Shown here: one piece after another, positions 61,563 to 64,000 of the stretch
Layout of the letters: each line of letters begins with the position of its first letter
Numbering within the stretch: position 1 is the stretch's first letter
Origin: Phycisphaerae bacterium
Lineage (GTDB): Bacteria > Planctomycetota > Phycisphaerae > SM23-33
Assembly (NCBI GenBank): GCA_011050235.1
Contig: DRGC01000017.1
Span: 62,001-126,000 of the forward strand
Direction: 5' to 3'
Length of the DNA stretch: 64,000 nucleotides
Program-made: the position numbers and the translations under genes
Notes under the pieces: generated by a model
What the model was told of the DNA's origin: nothing
Databases searched by the model: none
Seen by the model: the letters and a program-made list of their open reading frames with translations, nothing else

Positions 61563-62936
61563 TCATGACGCTTCGCCGTTGATCGGTTTGATGCGGGCCT
61601 CGACGATCAGCAGGGCTGCCAGGATCAACTGCAGCGCGGGGACCATCAGGAAGGTCATTCGCAGGCTACCGACCACACTGGCGATGATGCCCATTGTCGC
61701 GGTCATTACGCCACAGCCGGCAATGCCCGCACACGAGAGCAAAATGAAGAACATCGTGCTATCCTTGTGTGGCAGGCAGTGATCGGCATGGCTCTGAATG
61801 CTCGGCCAGAACGGCGCGACCGCGATGCCCGTGACAAACAACATGCCAAAGAGCGCCCAGAGAGAGTTGAGAAACGGCAGGAAGCTGGTCACGACCGCGC
61901 CCGCCAGGGCGGACACAACCACCAATCGGCCCAATTGGTGTTGCTTGATGAGATACCCCCATCCCAGCCGACCGACGATCATCCCGGCGGCCAGGCAGCC
62001 CAGCCCCACGCCGCCGGCCAACTCCGAGCCGCCATGAACCGTTTGAACGAAGCTGGATATCCAGAAGGTCGGGCCAAACTCGGCGGCACCGGCGATGAAC
62101 ATCGACAGGAAGAACAGCCACGCGCGCGGCGTCCGCAGAACACTCACCACATGGCCCCAGACCACGCTGGAGGGAATGATCTCCGGGTGTTCGGGATACT
62201 CATGGCCCCTGCGCTCCGGCAACAGCAGCACCAATGACGCCAGAATCGTCATCCCACCGATCCCCCCCAGCACGTATCGCCACGAGACGCCCAGGTAGAG
62301 CAACAGGCCCGTGCCGAGCGCCGTCACCAGCGATCCGATCGGCCAAAAGCCATGGGCGATGTTCAGGTACCGGCCGGGCTCATCCGGGTGGAGGTCGTTG
62401 ACAAAAGGCGTGGCCAGACCTTCAAGAATGCCTTCGCCCAGGCCGGCAATCACCAGCCCGGCCACGAGCGCGATATAGGCCGGCGCAAAAGCGCCCACAA
62501 CGATGCCGATTCCGATCATCGCAACGGAAATCCCCAACGTGCGGCGTTTGCCCCAACGCCCGGCCCAGAATCCGCACAACACCAGGGTGATCGCCGTGGC
62601 CGCGGTCCGGCCGAACTGCATGATCCCGCCCTTCAGCGTGCCCCCTTCGTCCAGAGAGAAGCCCAGATCACTGGCGATGGTCGGCAAGGCTGCCGCGATC
62701 ACCAGTGATGCACACGCATAGGAGAAGAAGCTGAGGAACGCGCCGTAGTCGTAGCGACCAAACCGCAACCGGTGAGAAGATGTCGGGCTCTGACTGACGG
62801 GACTATCCTGCACTATCTCTACTGACGGTTCACGGGATAGGCCGCCGCGGCCCAACCGGTCCGAGAACGTATGCTCTTTCGCCCGCCGATTCAAGCGATG
62901 GCTGACTCCGCAGTCCACATCGCGGCGATGGGACAC
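61563..62936 (-). CDS. MFS transporter
   Basis: The product is 457 aa, with about 12 hydrophobic segments from residue 66 on (FLSFFSYACASLVIAAALPT; MIGIGIVVGAFAPAYIALVA; FLSMFIAGAAEFGPTFWISS; LLSCAGIAGCGVMTATMGII). The intracellular loop 2-3 motif FWAGRWGKRRTLGISVAMIG corresponds to the MFS signature. About 60 hydrophilic residues precede the first helix, so the true start may be downstream. Substrate unknown; neighbours suggest sugars or their derivatives. Confidence 0.87.
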   Translation of the reverse strand: MSHRRDVDCGVSHRLNRRAKEHTFSDRLGRGGLSREPSVEIVQDSPVSQSPTSSHRLRFGRYDYGAFLSFFSYACASLVIAAALPTIASDLGFSLDEGGTLKGGIMQFGRTAATAITLVLCGFWAGRWGKRRTLGISVAMIGIGIVVGAFAPAYIALVAGLVIAGLGEGILEGLATPFVNDLHPDEPGRYLNIAHGFWPIGSLVTALGTGLLLYLGVSWRYVLGGIGGMTILASLVLLLPERRGHEYPEHPEIIPSSVVWGHVVSVLRTPRAWLFFLSMFIAGAAEFGPTFWISSFVQTVHGGSELAGGVGLGCLAAGMIVGRLGWGYLIKQHQLGRLVVVSALAGAVVTSFLPFLNSLWALFGMLFVTGIAVAPFWPSIQSHADHCLPHKDSTMFFILLSCAGIAGCGVMTATMGIIASVVGSLRMTFLMVPALQLILAALLIVEARIKPINGEAS

Positions 62937-63020
62937 GGGGACGCGCCAAGAGCCGCCAAGGCTCTGGCGGGCGTCATGAAGCAGGCGAAAGAATTCAGGC
63001 TCTCAACATTCAGGTTGGTC

Positions 63021-63079
63021 AATCGGGACGGTTGCTGTCTTCCGCAAATGGTAACCGTCCTGCTTTCCCTGCTTTCCCC
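63021..63079. repeat. AATCGGGACGG repeat, copy 2
   Basis: AATCGGGACGGTTGCTGTCTTCC and GGTAACCGTCC form partly complementary ends, followed by TGCTTTCCCTGCTTTCC. It is a fuller version of 61507-61549. Confidence 0.55.
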
Positions 63080-63115
63080 CCGCCCCTGCCGTGCGAAAAG
63101 ATTAATAAAATACAC

Positions 63116-63146
63116 TTGACGATCAATAATGTTCGACATATTATTG
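63116..63146 (+). promoter_or_regulatory. sigma70 promoter with inverted repeat for the DUF2089 gene
   Basis: TTGACG (63116-63121), 17 bases, TATTAT (63139-63144) is a strong match. An inverted repeat CAATAAT (63124-63130) / ATTATTG (63140-63146) overlaps the -10 and is a plausible operator. The region is AT-rich against a GC-rich background. Confidence 0.65.
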
Positions 63147-63179
63147 AAGTATAGTTTAATATAAATGAAGGTTGATATC

Positions 63180-63482
63180 ATGTCAGAAAACGATAAGAAG
63201 CAATGGTACAATGAGTTAGGATCGGAGTACATGTCGTTTATCAAGCGATTTGTCCTGGCGTCTGGGTCGCTCAAGGCGCTCGCCAAAGTGTACGCCGTGT
63301 CGTACCCGACGATTCGCTTGCGGCTTGACCGGGTGATCGAGAGGGTCAAGATTCTTGATGAGCAGCGGGACAGCTCCCCTTTTGAGCGTGAGCTGAGCCT
63401 GCTGTACGCCGAGGGCAAGATGGACGAGTCCACATTCACGACCATTTTGGCTGCCCACCGCCGCCAAGGGGAGGACGCATAA
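63180..63482 (+). CDS. DUF2089-family putative regulator
   Basis: The product is 100 aa from ATG 63180 (AAGG about 9 bases upstream; ATG 63165 is in frame). Residues 15-60 (EYMSFIKRFVLASGSLKALA; KVYAVSYPTIRLRLDRVIER) form an HTH like that of DUF2089 proteins. The C terminus carries ELSLLYAEGKMDESTFTTIL, also typical of the family. It is one-base overlapped by the membrane-protein gene. Likely represses its own transcript through the palindrome in the promoter. Confidence 0.8.
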   Translation: MSENDKKQWYNELGSEYMSFIKRFVLASGSLKALAKVYAVSYPTIRLRLDRVIERVKILDEQRDSSPFERELSLLYAEGKMDESTFTTILAAHRRQGEDA

Positions 63483-64000
63483 TGTCGATGCTCATGAATA
63501 TTCTGATGCTTGGTGTGATGGGGCTGACGGCTCGCGAAGTGACGCACGAGGCTGCGCGCGTGGAAGCTCGGCCTGTCACGGTAGCTGTCGCGGAGTCCGA
63601 GGGGGATTCTGTGGCGGAGGCCAATGAGGATAGCCCATTGCGCACATTGTGGTCAGGCCCGCGGGGGGAGAGCCTGCCCGACAGGATCGGGCGCTACTAC
63701 TGCTGGGTGCTATTGGTGATCATCGTGTTTTTCGAGCCGTTTGTGAGACTGGGCGCTCGGGTGGCCAAGCGCGGCAAGGGCCGTCAGATCATCATGGCGG
63801 GCCTGTGGTTTGTGATCGTCAATGGCGCGTTCCTCCTGCTTGCCGGCGCAGTGGGTGGCGTAGCAGCGGCGATCGATCAGGCCTACATTGCCGGTGCGAT
63901 GATGTTCGTGAGTTTTGTGCTCGGGTCCTTCATGTGCCGTCATGGGCTAAGGGCGGCCCGCCGCATACGTGCTCTCTATGCGCAGTATGAAATCCGAAAG
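63482..64000 (+). CDS. membrane protein, C-terminally cut by the window edge
   Basis: Frame open from ATG 63482 to the window end (173 codons, no stop). An N-terminal hydrophobic segment (MLMNILMLGVMGLTA) looks like a signal, then an acidic stretch, then helices YYCWVLLVIIVFFEPFVRLG, IIMAGLWFVIVNGAFLLLAG and AYIAGAMMFVSFVLGSFMCR. The end is basic (RHGLRAARRIRALYAQYEIR). Coupled to the DUF2089 gene by a TAATG overlap. Function unknown. Confidence 0.75.
   Translation, partial: MSMLMNILMLGVMGLTAREVTHEAARVEARPVTVAVAESEGDSVAEANEDSPLRTLWSGPRGESLPDRIGRYYCWVLLVIIVFFEPFVRLGARVAKRGKGRQIIMAGLWFVIVNGAFLLLAGAVGGVAAAIDQAYIAGAMMFVSFVLGSFMCRHGLRAARRIRALYAQYEIRK

Overview
The window looks like chromosomal DNA of a planctomycete, probably from the Phycisphaerae / Sedimentisphaerales side and possibly a metagenome-assembled genome. 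This is inference from gene content: four PEP-CTERM proteins, an M56/BlaR1 peptidase fused to WD40 repeats, UroD-like and Gfo/Idh/MocA families, tandem GH130 enzymes, the futalosine menaquinone route (mqnA) and high GC. No 16S gene is present to confirm it.

Layout. (1) 1-1.8 kb: the tail of an unknown gene, a decayed minus-strand gene and a helical repeat-like protein. (2) 1.9-8.9 kb, minus strand: a compact, mostly overlapping run of small XRE regulator, radical SAM protein, unknown 261-aa protein, FabL-like SDR, and a complete Liv-type ABC importer (K-H-M-G-F). (3) 9-30.7 kb: an accessory region with many broken genes. It contains a tandem-repeat DNA-binding candidate, two PD-(D/E)XK-like proteins, a decayed excisionase, a type III-like restriction pair (Res, Mod), a frameshifted SIR2 protein, a RelE/ParE-like domain fused to a UvrD-type helicase, a small serine recombinase, a DUF429 protein and a GIY-YIG/RAMA protein. 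It ends in a replication-integration module (primase-helicase, TubC-N-like, small protein, large serine recombinase) whose last gene runs into an initiator tRNA gene. This is almost certainly the end of an integrated element; its left end was not found.

(4) 30.8-40.1 kb: housekeeping and metabolism: mqnA, a HEAT-repeat exported protein, trpD, acylphosphatase, a sugar phosphate isomerase plus Gfo/Idh pair, two GH130 enzymes and a UroD fragment. (5) 40.5-43.5 kb: three PEP-CTERM proteins on the minus strand, two of which share a copied tail and 3' flank. (6) 44-49 kb: BlaI repressor and BlaR1-WD40 sensor with a clear promoter/operator, lying between an intact tRNA-Val gene and a partial copy of it. 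(7) 49.2-52 kb: a PhnCDE-type ABC importer. (8) 52-64 kb: another PEP-CTERM protein, DNA polymerase IV, a metallophosphoesterase lipoprotein, Gfo/Idh, UroD-like and a large glycosidase-like protein, a lipoprotein, an MFS transporter, and a DUF2089 regulator with a membrane protein that leaves the window.

The most interesting parts are the 12.3-22.6 kb restriction/SIR2/RelE-UvrD block as a candidate composite defence locus, the radical SAM-SDR-ABC transporter operon, the tRNA-Val fragment pairing around the BlaI/BlaR1-WD40 module, and the shared PEP-CTERM tail cassette. Reading-frame damage is concentrated in the first 19 kb. It may be real decay or assembly error.
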